A stretch of DNA of 64,000 nt from Flavobacterium ustbae (lineage in GTDB: Bacteria > Bacteroidota > Bacteroidia > Flavobacteriales > Flavobacteriaceae), in assembly GCF_003946915.1 (NCBI RefSeq), contig NZ_RPOC01000006.1, positions 124,001 through 188,000 on the forward strand, read 5' to 3'. Made by a program: the position numbers and the translations under genes. The notes below the pieces were generated by a model. The model made no database searches and was not told where the DNA came from. It saw only the letters and a list, made by a program, of their open reading frames with translations. Below are positions 6,862 through 15,832 of this stretch, in pieces (within the stretch, counting starts at the first letter, position 1; each line of letters starts with the position of its first letter).

Positions 6862-8547
6862 TTATTTGTTAAAGTTTAAACGTGATTTTTTAGGTGCTCT
6901 TACATTTTTAACATCTTTTTCTTTATCTAATAATGCTTGGTCATAATCTTCTAATTTGAAACTCTCTTGTGCACGCCACAAAACTTGAAGTATACCCTTT
7001 TTACCTAATTTTTCCTTTAGCCCTTTTAATTTACTCATTGCATAGAATTTATCAGTAATGCGTGCGTCTCTAACTAAATTACATTTAAAGTTTATACTTC
7101 TAAAATATTCATTAATTATTTGCCATGCTTTTTGTTCGTCTTCAAAGCTTACAATTATAGAATCATGTCTTGTAATTGTGGCAATATTAGCTTTCTTAAG
7201 TCTTTCATAAACTCCATCAATAAAAATTTCAGATTCTTTTCTTTGTAATCCTACACTAAAATTTTTATGACCATAGCACTTTTTATATCTGTCAATATAA
7301 TTAATAACATTTGGAAAGATAATTTTAAATTTAGTTTTTAAACTGCTGCTATTTATATGACTTGAAAATAATATCTGAAACATAACTGTTTTTGCCTCCT
7401 CTCTATTTTTCAAACCGAGTTCTCTAACAATTTCATCGTATAAATTACCCCCACTAGCTAAACTAGCAAACTTTTTAAAATCATCAGATTCAGCAAGTAT
7501 TTCCAATTCATTTCTAAGTAGAGATTCGCTAGTTTGAAATTTACTTCTTTTTTTACTTGGAACTCTAGCTATGTCTGGAATAATAAGTTCTTTTAAGATA
7601 ACACTATAAGCAAAAATTGCAAATTGAGCATTTGACATATCAATTTGACAAAGGTCATTATCTGCCATAATTTGTTTAAAAAGTATATTTGGACAATTCG
7701 TCAAATTAGTATCAACTCTAAAATTTGTTTTATTTCTTCGAGCATACATTTTTTTATTAAGCAATCTCAATATAGTTTCCAAAAAATGTCGCTCAATCTC
7801 AGATTTCTTTAAAATAATAAAATCTGTTAATTTATAAGAATAAAATTTATTTTTCTTCTTATCATAAATTAAATTTTGATTATACTTTTTACTATTAATT
7901 AATGCATCTGTCCTATTCATGAACATGTTGTGTATTTGACCAGAATTATCTGTAAATTGCACTTTAAAGACTTCTTCAACAACTTTCTCATCAATATGTT
8001 CGTCTACTAAAAAATTTTCCATAGAAAAGTCTTCTAAATGTCTTTTGGTAATATCCAAAAGTTTTGATTCATTGAATATTAAATTTTTAAAATCATTGGT
8101 TACAAGATTTTGAAAATTAATTTCTTTTTTAGTCATTTCTATTGATAACTTTATGGGGATCTCAATATAATTGCAATTATGGTTTAATTTAGGAACCTCC
8201 CTTATATTGTAAATTGGATTTATCCAATACTTTAAGCATACTTTTTTATCTTTTGAATAATAAGAATTTCTCATTACGATATGAGAATCCAATAAAAGAT
8301 TTAACCAATTGTGATATGAACTCCCAAAATATATTGTAAATTTTTTCGAAGAAAACGGGACTGCAGATGTTGTTGTTTTATCAATTTGATGAGATCTAGT
8401 AACTAATAGAGAAATAAAAGAATAGACATGATTTTTTGATATTTTATTTGGAAAAACATTGTTTATATCATCTGCCAGTTTCTTAGGTAACACCACTAAT
8501 GTATTAACTATTATTTTAACCTCATCGTTTTTTTTTTTGTTTAGCAT
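6862..8547 (-). CDS. Divergent family-A-like nucleic acid polymerase (putative)
   Basis: 561 aa, not recognised as a named protein, but the C-terminal half carries the ordered motifs of the DNA polymerase A / single-subunit RNA polymerase fold. Motif A is QIDMSNAQFAIFA with Asp303. The fingers O-helix is R382-x3-K386-x3-F390-x3-F394-S, matching RxxxKxxxFxxxYG. A helix LQRKESEIFIDGV at 434-446 sits where polymerase A has QGTAADI. Motif C is TRHDSIIV with His461-Asp462-Ser463; HDS is the RNA-polymerase-like form, while polymerase I has HDE. No 3'-5' or 5'-3' exonuclease motif is seen in the N-terminal 290 residues. It may copy the element; DNA or RNA synthesis cannot be decided from sequence. 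Confidence 0.6.
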   Translation of the reverse strand: MLNKKKNDEVKIIVNTLVVLPKKLADDINNVFPNKISKNHVYSFISLLVTRSHQIDKTTTSAVPFSSKKFTIYFGSSYHNWLNLLLDSHIVMRNSYYSKDKKVCLKYWINPIYNIREVPKLNHNCNYIEIPIKLSIEMTKKEINFQNLVTNDFKNLIFNESKLLDITKRHLEDFSMENFLVDEHIDEKVVEEVFKVQFTDNSGQIHNMFMNRTDALINSKKYNQNLIYDKKKNKFYSYKLTDFIILKKSEIERHFLETILRLLNKKMYARRNKTNFRVDTNLTNCPNILFKQIMADNDLCQIDMSNAQFAIFAYSVILKELIIPDIARVPSKKRSKFQTSESLLRNELEILAESDDFKKFASLASGGNLYDEIVRELGLKNREEAKTVMFQILFSSHINSSSLKTKFKIIFPNVINYIDRYKKCYGHKNFSVGLQRKESEIFIDGVYERLKKANIATITRHDSIIVSFEDEQKAWQIINEYFRSINFKCNLVRDARITDKFYAMSKLKGLKEKLGKKGILQVLWRAQESFKLEDYDQALLDKEKDVKNVRAPKKSRLNFNK

Positions 8548-9330
8548 ACTTTTTTTTTAAAACTAATACGAATGATATATAATTATTATACTATAAATAT
8601 AAATGTTTATTAATAAATATCATATAATCGTTATGTTATTAAAAAATGTAAAGACATCAATGAAACCAATATTTCACAAGGTTTTTGCATTGAAATATAA
8701 AACAACAAATATTGCGAAGGTAAATACTAATATCTTAATGTACTCAAATCCTACTATTAAATCTTAAAATGTAATTAAAAAAAAACAAATTATAAGAAAT
8801 TATTATTTTTAAACCATATCATTATACCTTAAATTGATAAAACATCCTTATAACCATCTAGATTGTAGTCAAATCATGAGGCTGTAATGCGTTTTAAATC
8901 TAAAAAAAATCAGATTAAGAATCTAAAATTACAAAAGGATAAAATCAAATATCAACGTAGGAAAACTTAAGCAATACATAAATCTTAGACATAAATGAGA
9001 TATTTGAAAGAAGAAGAAAAGAAAAATCTATAAATTAACTCCTAAAATTTCTCGAAATTATGTTCTTAGTGCAATTAGAATAGGTTTAATATTGTCGTGA
9101 GTGTTTGATAAGATTATACAGTATTCTTTTTAACTTCTCCGATAGGAAATACCAATTTGCAGTCTTTATCATTTCTAACGTTTTTTTGAAACATAAGGGA
9201 AGTTAAAAGTTTTTTTAACTTCATTACGGTTTTACGAAATGACTGAAAATAAGCATAGAAAAAATGGTTTTATTATTTAAATTGTTTTTCTTTGATGATA
9301 CTAAACTTTCCAATATTTTAACTTTGCTTT
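8548..9330. other. Gene-poor AT-rich gap inside the element
   Basis: About 780 bp, very AT-rich, upstream of the polymerase gene and before the membrane protein. I find no convincing gene; a 27-codon lysine-rich frame from an ATG at 8887 is too short to support. The first 100 bp (ATATATAATTATTATACT and nearby) look like promoter DNA for the polymerase gene. The gap could hold an origin, but no iterons were recognised. Confidence 0.4.
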
Positions 9331-10053
9331 ATGAAAATTAAAGGTCTTTCAGTAATATTTGTTATTACATTTCTTATTACATTTTGGATAAATTTTATTG
9401 ATTTTAAATTTAACACGTTTTGGATATTTACAAACAACGCAAATAAGGCAGAAACTATTATTGACAATCTATGTTTGTCGTACATAGCAGGTTATATTTT
9501 TTACTTTCTAAATGTGTACCTTGTTGAAAGAGAAGAAAAGAAATCAATCTTGCCTTACATCTCGTTTAAAACTAATTTAATTATCTCAAATAATTATCAT
9601 ATTATTAGAGTTCTTAAACAGGATATACATCTAAAAAATTACTATCCATCAAGTGAAGAATTTGATAAACTTCTTACATACGATAACTTGAAAGCGCTTA
9701 AAATTTATAATTACGAAAAGAATTCTTTGCTATCATTCTTTCAAATAAGACGAACAGGTACAATTAAAACAATTAACAGGATATTAAGTTCAGGTAAATA
9801 CGTTGATGACGAATTAAAAACTATATTATTCAGTTTAAAAGAATCTTTATTTTTAAAAAAAGATTATGCCTTTAATGAGGAATTATTTGATATTAAAAAG
9901 TTTCAAACTTATCGTTTAGTTTTTTTTAATTATTTCCAAGATATACAAAAATTAGAAAATTATTTTCAAAAAAACTTTGAAAAGTATTATGTTCTTAATT
10001 ATCCAAAACACTTTAGAAAAAAACTTTTGAAAATTCGAAAGCATAAAATCTGA
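9331..10053 (+). CDS. Membrane-anchored protein of unknown function
   Basis: 240 aa. There are two N-terminal hydrophobic segments: residues about 5-22 (LSVIFVITFLITFWINF) and about 47-63 (CLSYIAGYIFYFLNVYL). A 170-residue basic, tyrosine- and lysine-rich cytoplasmic domain follows, with no recognised motif. The layout (short membrane hairpin plus soluble effector or sensor domain) is seen in several phage-defence and immunity proteins, but nothing here proves that. It stands alone between two long non-coding gaps inside the element. Confidence 0.6.
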   Translation: MKIKGLSVIFVITFLITFWINFIDFKFNTFWIFTNNANKAETIIDNLCLSYIAGYIFYFLNVYLVEREEKKSILPYISFKTNLIISNNYHIIRVLKQDIHLKNYYPSSEEFDKLLTYDNLKALKIYNYEKNSLLSFFQIRRTGTIKTINRILSSGKYVDDELKTILFSLKESLFLKKDYAFNEELFDIKKFQTYRLVFFNYFQDIQKLENYFQKNFEKYYVLNYPKHFRKKLLKIRKHKI

Positions 10054-10560
10054 ATTATACAACGTTAAGTTTGCTTACTTCTTAGAATATGGCTTTACAT
10101 TCTTAATTCCAATCAAACCGCCTTTTATCTTTTTGACTATTCTCTCTACATGCTTAAATCATCATCCCTTCTACCATATAAGAAGTTGATATATCTGTTA
10201 ATGCAAAAACAAATACCGTATTCTGATATACGCAACAATAGTCGGTATTAAGTATAACACACTACTCGCCATTATTTTTATTGTTTTATAAACTGAAAAT
10301 CGAAAACTCATTAGGTGTATAATTTCACACTTAAAATCTGCATACATTCAAAAATAATATTTTTAATTACAGATACTTTGACTAGTATTGGATAATACTT
10401 TTATTTTAATTGATTTAGAAGAGCAAATACAAATACCATTTTTGAAACACGAGGAAGGTTGTATATAAGCGTTTTTTTAGCCATTATCTAATAAAAAGAC
10501 ATTAGTATGCTTCTTTACACTCAATAACGTTATAAAACAGTTTAAAGCAATTCAAAAAAA
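10054..10560. other. Non-coding gap inside the element
   Basis: About 500 bp between the membrane protein and the transposase pair. No open frame of useful length and no clear inverted repeats were found; in particular no terminal repeat that would mark the left end of an insertion sequence. Confidence 0.4.
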
Positions 10561-11721
10561 TTAGAGTAAATTATTAATTCTATCAAATTCTTCGATTGTC
10601 TTATAGCCTAAAAATGAATGTCTTCTCTTTTTATTATACCAATTTTCAATGTATTCATATACTTCGATTCTCATCTGTTTCCTTGGCAAGAGTTTATTCC
10701 CATGAATTAATTCACATTTAAAAGAATGGAAAAAACTTTCGGAAACGGCATTGTCATTATGATTCTGCTTACGACTCATACTACGCCTAACACAGTTATA
10801 AGAGTCTAATGTTTTACTGAAAAATTTATTAGCATATTGAGCACCCCTATCAGAATGAAAGATCAAATCTTTACTGATTTTCCTGTTATTTACTGCCATT
10901 TCCCAAGCGGGCAAAGTAGTTGCTTTTGTACTCATTGTGTCGCTTAAACTCCATCCAATAATTTTCCTGTCAAATAAGTCCATAATAATTGTAAGATACA
11001 AAAAGCCTCTCATGGTCTGTATATAGGTAATGTCCGAAACCCAAGTTTTAGAGGACTCATTAACATTAAACTGTCTATTTAATACATTTGGAGCTATATA
11101 ATGATTATGAATCGAATCAGTTGTTGACTTAAACTTTCTTTTGGATTTTCTACGCAAACCTAATGCTTTCATATACGATGTTACATGTCCTCCTGATATC
11201 TTAAATCCTCTCTTTTCAAGTTCTTTAGCAATTTTAAAACCTCCATACATCTTTTTAAACTCAAAAAAAACAGATACTATCTCATCTTTTAACAAAATTA
11301 TTCGAGCTTCAGTATCTGAAAGCTCTTGTTTCTTCCTTCTATAATATGTTGTTCTAGACACCTCCAATGTGTCACACATTTTTAGAATTGAAAATTTATG
11401 TTTATTTTTTTCTATAAATTCTTTCGTTTTTACTTTTCCTTGAGCAACATGCTTACTTCCTCTTTTCAAAATTTCTAAAGTGAGTTCTGAATTTTTAACT
11501 TTTTTTTTAAGGTCAGCAATTACATGTTGCTCAGGTGTTAATTTTAAGTAGCCAGTTCCACAAAAGCTTCCTTTTCCAAATTTTTCAAAGTCCTGTCGCC
11601 ATCGATACAAACAACTTGGTGTTATTCCCAATTCCCGTTCAATGCTAGCAATTTGCCCCTTCCCTCTCTCATAACTTAATTTTACTGCATTTTCTTTGAA
11701 AGCACGTTTATATTTTTTCAT
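10561..11721 (-). CDS. IS3-type transposase, single uninterrupted frame
   Basis: 386 aa. An N-terminal HTH (AFKENAVKLSYERG, ELGITPSCLYRWRQDF) is followed by a leucine-zipper-like stretch, then an HTH_21-type region (TTYYRRKKQ, YGGFKIAKELEKRGFKI) and the rve integrase core with Asp230 (WVSDITYI), Asp291 (FHSDRGAQYA) and Glu328 (SESFFHSFKCE), then YIENWYNKKRRHSFLGY. All three catalytic residues are present. Classical IS3 members split OrfA and OrfB and join them by -1 frameshifting; here both parts are already in one frame. No terminal inverted repeats or target duplications were found. Confidence 0.88.
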   Translation of the reverse strand: MKKYKRAFKENAVKLSYERGKGQIASIERELGITPSCLYRWRQDFEKFGKGSFCGTGYLKLTPEQHVIADLKKKVKNSELTLEILKRGSKHVAQGKVKTKEFIEKNKHKFSILKMCDTLEVSRTTYYRRKKQELSDTEARIILLKDEIVSVFFEFKKMYGGFKIAKELEKRGFKISGGHVTSYMKALGLRRKSKRKFKSTTDSIHNHYIAPNVLNRQFNVNESSKTWVSDITYIQTMRGFLYLTIIMDLFDRKIIGWSLSDTMSTKATTLPAWEMAVNNRKISKDLIFHSDRGAQYANKFFSKTLDSYNCVRRSMSRKQNHNDNAVSESFFHSFKCELIHGNKLLPRKQMRIEVYEYIENWYNKKRRHSFLGYKTIEEFDRINNLL

Positions 11722-11764
11722 ACAATCACACTGATATTTAATTATATATACTAGAATCCTCCCT

Positions 11765-12871
11765 TTAATGTTTAGTGTTAATATATCTGACTATTCGTTC
11801 TTCCATTTCCCCTTTAGTTAAATTAGCATTAAGATTGACTAATTCAGATTTAAGTGAAACGAAAAAGCTTTTAACTGAAACATTATCTAAACGATTTCCT
11901 GTTCGGCTCATACTTCGCATGACACCTTTAAAAGATTTTAATTTTCTAGTGAACAAATTATTAGCGTACTGAGGCGATCGATCAGAATGAAATATCAACC
12001 CTTTCTTAGTTTTTCTAGTACGAACTGCCATTTCCCACGATGCCAATGAAGTTTCTTTCGTTGTCAATCCATCACTCAGACTCCACCCAATAATTTTTCT
12101 ATCAAATAAATCCATTATAATTGTTAGAAATAAAAGCTGTTCATTTGTTTCGACACTGGCTATGCCTGAAACCCAAACTTGAGAAGTTTCTTCGACCTTA
12201 AAAGGACTATTTAAAAGATGGGGAAAAATATAAGGATTGTAAGGAACAAACGGCGAAGAAGATTTAATTTTATGTTTTACACTACGCTTACTAACAAGAC
12301 CTAATTTTTTCATATGAGAAGTAACTTTAGAAACTGATATTTTAATTCCTCTGCTTTTTAATTCTGCTGAGATTTTTGCATTACCATATCTCTGCTTATA
12401 TTCATAAAACACAGAAGTTATTTCTTTCTCTATAAAAATTGTCTGCATTTGTTTTGGAGTTAGTATTTTATTTCTCCAATTATAATATGCAAGCTGACTT
12501 GTACCTAAAACTTTACACATTCTATACAGCCGATATCTGTCTAAATTGTTTTCAATAAAATGAAAAATCATTAGTCTTCCCTCAAGAATATAATTACTCG
12601 CACTCTTAAATATTTCAATTTCAAGTTCTGTATCTTTAAGCTTTTGTTTAAGAATTCTTTTAAGTTCAGAATTTTTTTTTTGTTCGGGGGTTCTAAAATT
12701 ATTTACTCCACAAAAGCTATCTGCTCCATATTTTTGAAATTCAGCTTGCCATCTATAGATGTTTGTTATCGCTATCCCAAGTTCTTTCGCCACTTTAAAA
12801 CGATTTGATTTAAGAGCCAATTTGACTGCATTCACTTTGAAATCGCGGTCATAAATTTTATTTTTCTCCAT
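11765..12871 (-). CDS. IS3-type transposase paralogue with destroyed catalytic triad
   Basis: About 368 aa from an ATG at 12871 (chosen because MEKNKIYDRDFKVNAVKL aligns with the start of the next gene; an ATG at 12898 is also in frame). It matches the intact neighbour along most of its length, but the first Asp is Gly (WVSGIASVE), the HSDRG motif reads HSDRSPQYA, and the catalytic Glu is Lys (VSVKSFFVSLK). The C terminus stops about 20 residues early, losing the RRHSFLGY region. The frame is nevertheless fully open. It may be a relic, or a DNA-binding protein kept without catalysis; it lies 43 bp upstream of the intact gene on the same strand. Confidence 0.8.
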   Translation of the reverse strand: MEKNKIYDRDFKVNAVKLALKSNRFKVAKELGIAITNIYRWQAEFQKYGADSFCGVNNFRTPEQKKNSELKRILKQKLKDTELEIEIFKSASNYILEGRLMIFHFIENNLDRYRLYRMCKVLGTSQLAYYNWRNKILTPKQMQTIFIEKEITSVFYEYKQRYGNAKISAELKSRGIKISVSKVTSHMKKLGLVSKRSVKHKIKSSSPFVPYNPYIFPHLLNSPFKVEETSQVWVSGIASVETNEQLLFLTIIMDLFDRKIIGWSLSDGLTTKETSLASWEMAVRTRKTKKGLIFHSDRSPQYANNLFTRKLKSFKGVMRSMSRTGNRLDNVSVKSFFVSLKSELVNLNANLTKGEMEERIVRYINTKH

Positions 12872-13012
12872 CCCTTCACCTTTAGATTCTATTACCATTG
12901 TGAATTTAAAAAATATAAGTCAAACAATAAAGTAAAACACTGATAATCTGAACAAAAACTAATTTCTAATTGAGTAAGCCCACGAAATAAAAGCTATTTT
13001 AAACTATAAAAA

Positions 13013-13041
13013 ATGAACTATACATAAATAAGTTTATTATT
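13013..13041. other. attR of the comM-inserted element
   Basis: The arm ATGAACTATACATAAATAA (13013-13031), an 8-nt spacer, then the core TT at 13040-13041. It mirrors attL at 2213-2241. Sequence to the right of the core is comM. Confidence 0.8.
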
Positions 13042-14466
13042 CAAAATTCTGTCGTAAGCTCTTGCAGAAAGATTCAAACGTTCCATTGCGGTTTTAAGCA
13101 ATTCTTTTGATGGCTCGTCTAAAACACAAAAATCTCGAATCAGTTTACTGCTCATTTGGGCATTGTAATGTACATTTTCCATCGTTTCAAATCGTTTCGT
13201 TTGAATTTCTCTCGCAGCCGTAACACGTTTACGAATTTCTACACTGCTTTCTGCCTTTCGATCATCTGCTAGTTTCTCAAACGGAACTGGTGTCACCTCG
13301 ATATGAATATCTATTCGATCTAATAAAGGTCCAGAAATTTTACTCATATAACGCTGCATTTCGTGTGGCGAAGACGTGTTTGGCGCGCTTGGATCGTTAA
13401 AGAATCCGCTAGGGCTTGGGTTCATGCTTGCCACCAGCATAAAAGATGAAGGATACGTAATGGTAAATTTAGCTCTCGAAATGGTCACTTCTCGATCTTC
13501 TAAAGGCTGACGCATTACTTCTAAAACGTCTCTTTTAAATTCTGGCAATTCATCCAAAAACAAAACGCCATTGTGCGCCATCGAAATCTCACCAGGCTGC
13601 GGATAACTCCCTCCACCGACGAGCGCCACATTCGAAATAGTATGGTGCGGACTTCTAAATGGTCTTTGGTTCATCAATCCGACTTCTTTTAATTTTCCTG
13701 CAACGCTATGAATTTTAGTCGTTTCCAAAGCTTCACGCAAAGTCATTGGCGGTAAAATACTCGGAACTCGTTTGGCCAGCATAGTTTTTCCTGCTCCCGG
13801 CGGACCAATTAAAATAATATTATGCCCGCCCGCTGCAGCAATCTCCATACAGCGTTTAATGCTTTCTTGGCCGCGCACATCAGAAAAATCAAATTCGGGA
13901 AAATCTAAGGTTTTATAAAATTCTGCTCTGGTATCGATAACGGTTGGCTGTAGCGTTCCTTTTCCTGAAAAAAAATCAATTATTTCTTTAAGATTTGAAA
14001 CTCCGTAAACATCTAAACCTGCTACAATTGCGGCTTCTTTTACATTTTGGATCGGAAGAAAAAATCCTTTATAACCTTCTTCTTTGGCTTTTATGGCAAT
14101 AGGCAAAGCACCTCGAATAGGCTGCAGACTTCCGTCTAAAGAAAGTTCACCCATAATAATATACTGTTCAATTTCAGGAGCTTTGATCTGATCTGAACCG
14201 ACCAAGATTCCCATTGTCAAAGTCAAATCATAAGAGGAACCTTCTTTGCGAAGATCTGCCGGAGCCATATTAATCGTGATTCGCTTTCCCGGCATCTTAT
14301 AGCCATTATTTTTGAGCGCTGCTGCGATTCTAAAACTGCTTTCTTTTATCGCACTATCTGGAAGACCAACTAAGTGATACCCAATTCCTGCATCCATATG
14401 TACCTCAACTGTAATGGTTGTAGCCTCAACTCCAAATACGGCACTTCCGTAAACTTTTGTTAACAT
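13018..14466 (-). pseudogene. comM: comM (YifB/Mg-chelatase family helicase), truncated by element insertion
   Basis: 482 aa remain. The N-terminal ChlI-like domain begins MLTKVYGSAVFGVEATTITVEVH; the AAA+ module has Walker A GPPGAGKTMLAKR near 219-231, HHTISNVALVGGG, and Walker B GVLFLDELPEF. The C-terminal domain stops at LSARAYDRIL, where NNKLIYV encoded by the element replaces the last 36 native residues, found at 2104-2214. ComM promotes branch migration during natural transformation in other bacteria. Loss of the C-terminal helical segment probably weakens or abolishes function, though the ATPase core is intact and excision of the element would restore the gene. Confidence 0.9.
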
Positions 14467-14541
14467 AATTATCTTTCATTAATTGTTTTTAAAACTAATG
14501 AAAAATAATTAAATGTAAATATTTTATTACAAATAAATTAT

Positions 14542-15516
14542 TTAAAATGTAAGTCCGATCTGACTCTTAACCTCCTCTACTATCTTACTTAAATCCAAAC
14601 AATTCTGATGTGACCAAAACTCACTCTCAATTTGATTATTCAAAATACAATTTTGGCATTCTATAATTTCGTAAGAATATCCTTTTCCGAGAGTTGGCAA
14701 AGTAAAAACAGCTTCCTTTTCTTCATTCTTAAATAAAGAATACCCATCTGCAACAAACCACGGCGCGTTTAATTCTATTCGACCTTCGGTTCCAGAAATA
14801 ACAGCTTTCATATCAGAATCTGAAACTATAGAAGCATGAAGAACCGATTGAGCCGATTCGTATTGCAGAATCATAGAAGTCTGTAAATCGATATTATTTT
14901 TATGTTTAATGGCGCTCGCAAAAATCTCTTTTGGATTACCTAATAGTATATAGGAGATAAATAACGGATAAACTCCAATATCAAACAATGCTCCGCCACC
15001 AAGCTCCGCATCAAAGAGCCTTTTGTTTTCTGTTTCACTTCCGTAAAAGGCAAAATCGGCTTTTATGTAGTTTACGTTTCCAATTGCTCCATTATTGATT
15101 TTATGTAAAACATCCTGAACTGATGGAATAAAGCGTGTCCAAAATGCTTCCATAAAAAATTTATTATGCTTTTTAGAAGCTTCAATTATTCTTTCAGCAT
15201 CTTTATACGATAATGTCATTGGTTTTTCGCATAAAACATGCTTGCCATTTTCTAATGCTTTTATAGACAATTCGGCGTGAGAATTATGAGGAGTTGCGAT
15301 ATAAACAATTTCAACTTCTGGATCTTCAAATAGCAAATCATAAGAATTATACATTCTTAAAGCATTGAATTTCTCGCCAAATTGCTCTGCCTTAGAAAAG
15401 TCTCTAGACGCAACTGCCGTCAATTCAGCATTTTCAATCAATAACAAATCAGATGCAAACTGACTTGCTATATTTCCAAGTCCAACTATTCCCCATTTAA
15501 TTTTTCTGTTTTCCAT
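14542..15516 (-). CDS. Gfo/Idh/MocA-family NAD(P)-dependent oxidoreductase
   Basis: 324 aa. The Rossmann nucleotide-binding motif GIVGLGNIASQFA is at the N terminus, followed by EIVYIATPHNSHAEL and the family signature GKHVLCEKPMTL containing the catalytic lysine (EKP), then the C-terminal alpha/beta substrate domain with GGGALFDIGVYPL. Dimeric dihydrodiol dehydrogenases and sugar dehydrogenases share this layout. The substrate is probably a sugar or diol and cannot be fixed from sequence. It is monocistronic, on the same strand as comM. Confidence 0.88.
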   Translation of the reverse strand: MENRKIKWGIVGLGNIASQFASDLLLIENAELTAVASRDFSKAEQFGEKFNALRMYNSYDLLFEDPEVEIVYIATPHNSHAELSIKALENGKHVLCEKPMTLSYKDAERIIEASKKHNKFFMEAFWTRFIPSVQDVLHKINNGAIGNVNYIKADFAFYGSETENKRLFDAELGGGALFDIGVYPLFISYILLGNPKEIFASAIKHKNNIDLQTSMILQYESAQSVLHASIVSDSDMKAVISGTEGRIELNAPWFVADGYSLFKNEEKEAVFTLPTLGKGYSYEIIECQNCILNNQIESEFWSHQNCLDLSKIVEEVKSQIGLTF

Positions 15517-15766
15517 TCTTTATATTATAATCACCAAAATTGTTAAAAAGATTAAAAAATATTCTTTACAACAAACTTAAGACGTTTTTTAAATAACAAA
15601 TATCAATTATCCTACAAAAAATAGCAATCAATTACCTCAAAAATTATCAAAAATGATGTTAAGTGAAAAAAGAATGTTGCTAAATTATAAATTTTAAGTT
15701 TGTTTTAAGAAATCTACGCAAAATCAGAGGGGTTAAATTTTAAATTTAACAAAAATTAAACACACA

Positions 15767-15810
15767 ACCCTATTTTTTTAGGGGGTATCAAATCATTTTA
15801 TACTTTTATA
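15767..15810 (+). promoter_or_regulatory. Regulatory region of amtB
   Basis: CCCTA (15768-15772) and TAGGG (15779-15783) form an inverted repeat, and a related AGGGGTTAAA lies about 50 bp upstream. TACTTTTA at about 15801-15808 resembles a TAnnTTTG -7 box. An ammonium transporter is normally nitrogen-regulated; which protein binds here is unknown. The rest of the 316-bp gap is AT-rich with a TTAAATTTTAAATTTAA palindrome. Confidence 0.35.
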
Positions 15811-15832
15811 AAAAATTTAAAACTAAATAACT

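Larger units (their letters stand above)
2214..13040. mobile_element. Integrative element of about 10.8 kb inserted in comM by a large serine recombinase
   Basis: The boundaries come from the split comM gene and from the symmetric attP halves at each end. It encodes, in order, a large serine integrase reading inward from the left end, an XRE repressor, two exported proteins, a small serine resolvase, RNase HI, a polymerase-like protein, a membrane protein and two IS3-type transposases. I see no relaxase, coupling protein or type IV secretion gene, so it is not self-transmissible on this evidence. It is visibly more AT-rich than the flanks. Confidence 0.85.

Noticed and set aside
8887..8970. 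27-codon lysine-rich frame in the gap of the comM element
   Set aside because: AT-rich DNA yields such lysine-rich frames by chance; no supporting signals.
10500..12960. Insertion sequence ends around the two IS3-type genes
   Set aside because: No matching terminal inverted repeats or target duplication were found on either side, so no IS boundaries are given.
2214..13040. Composite transposon interpretation of the comM insertion
   Set aside because: The ends match a serine-recombinase attP with a 2-bp core; no target duplication or transposon-type ends are present.
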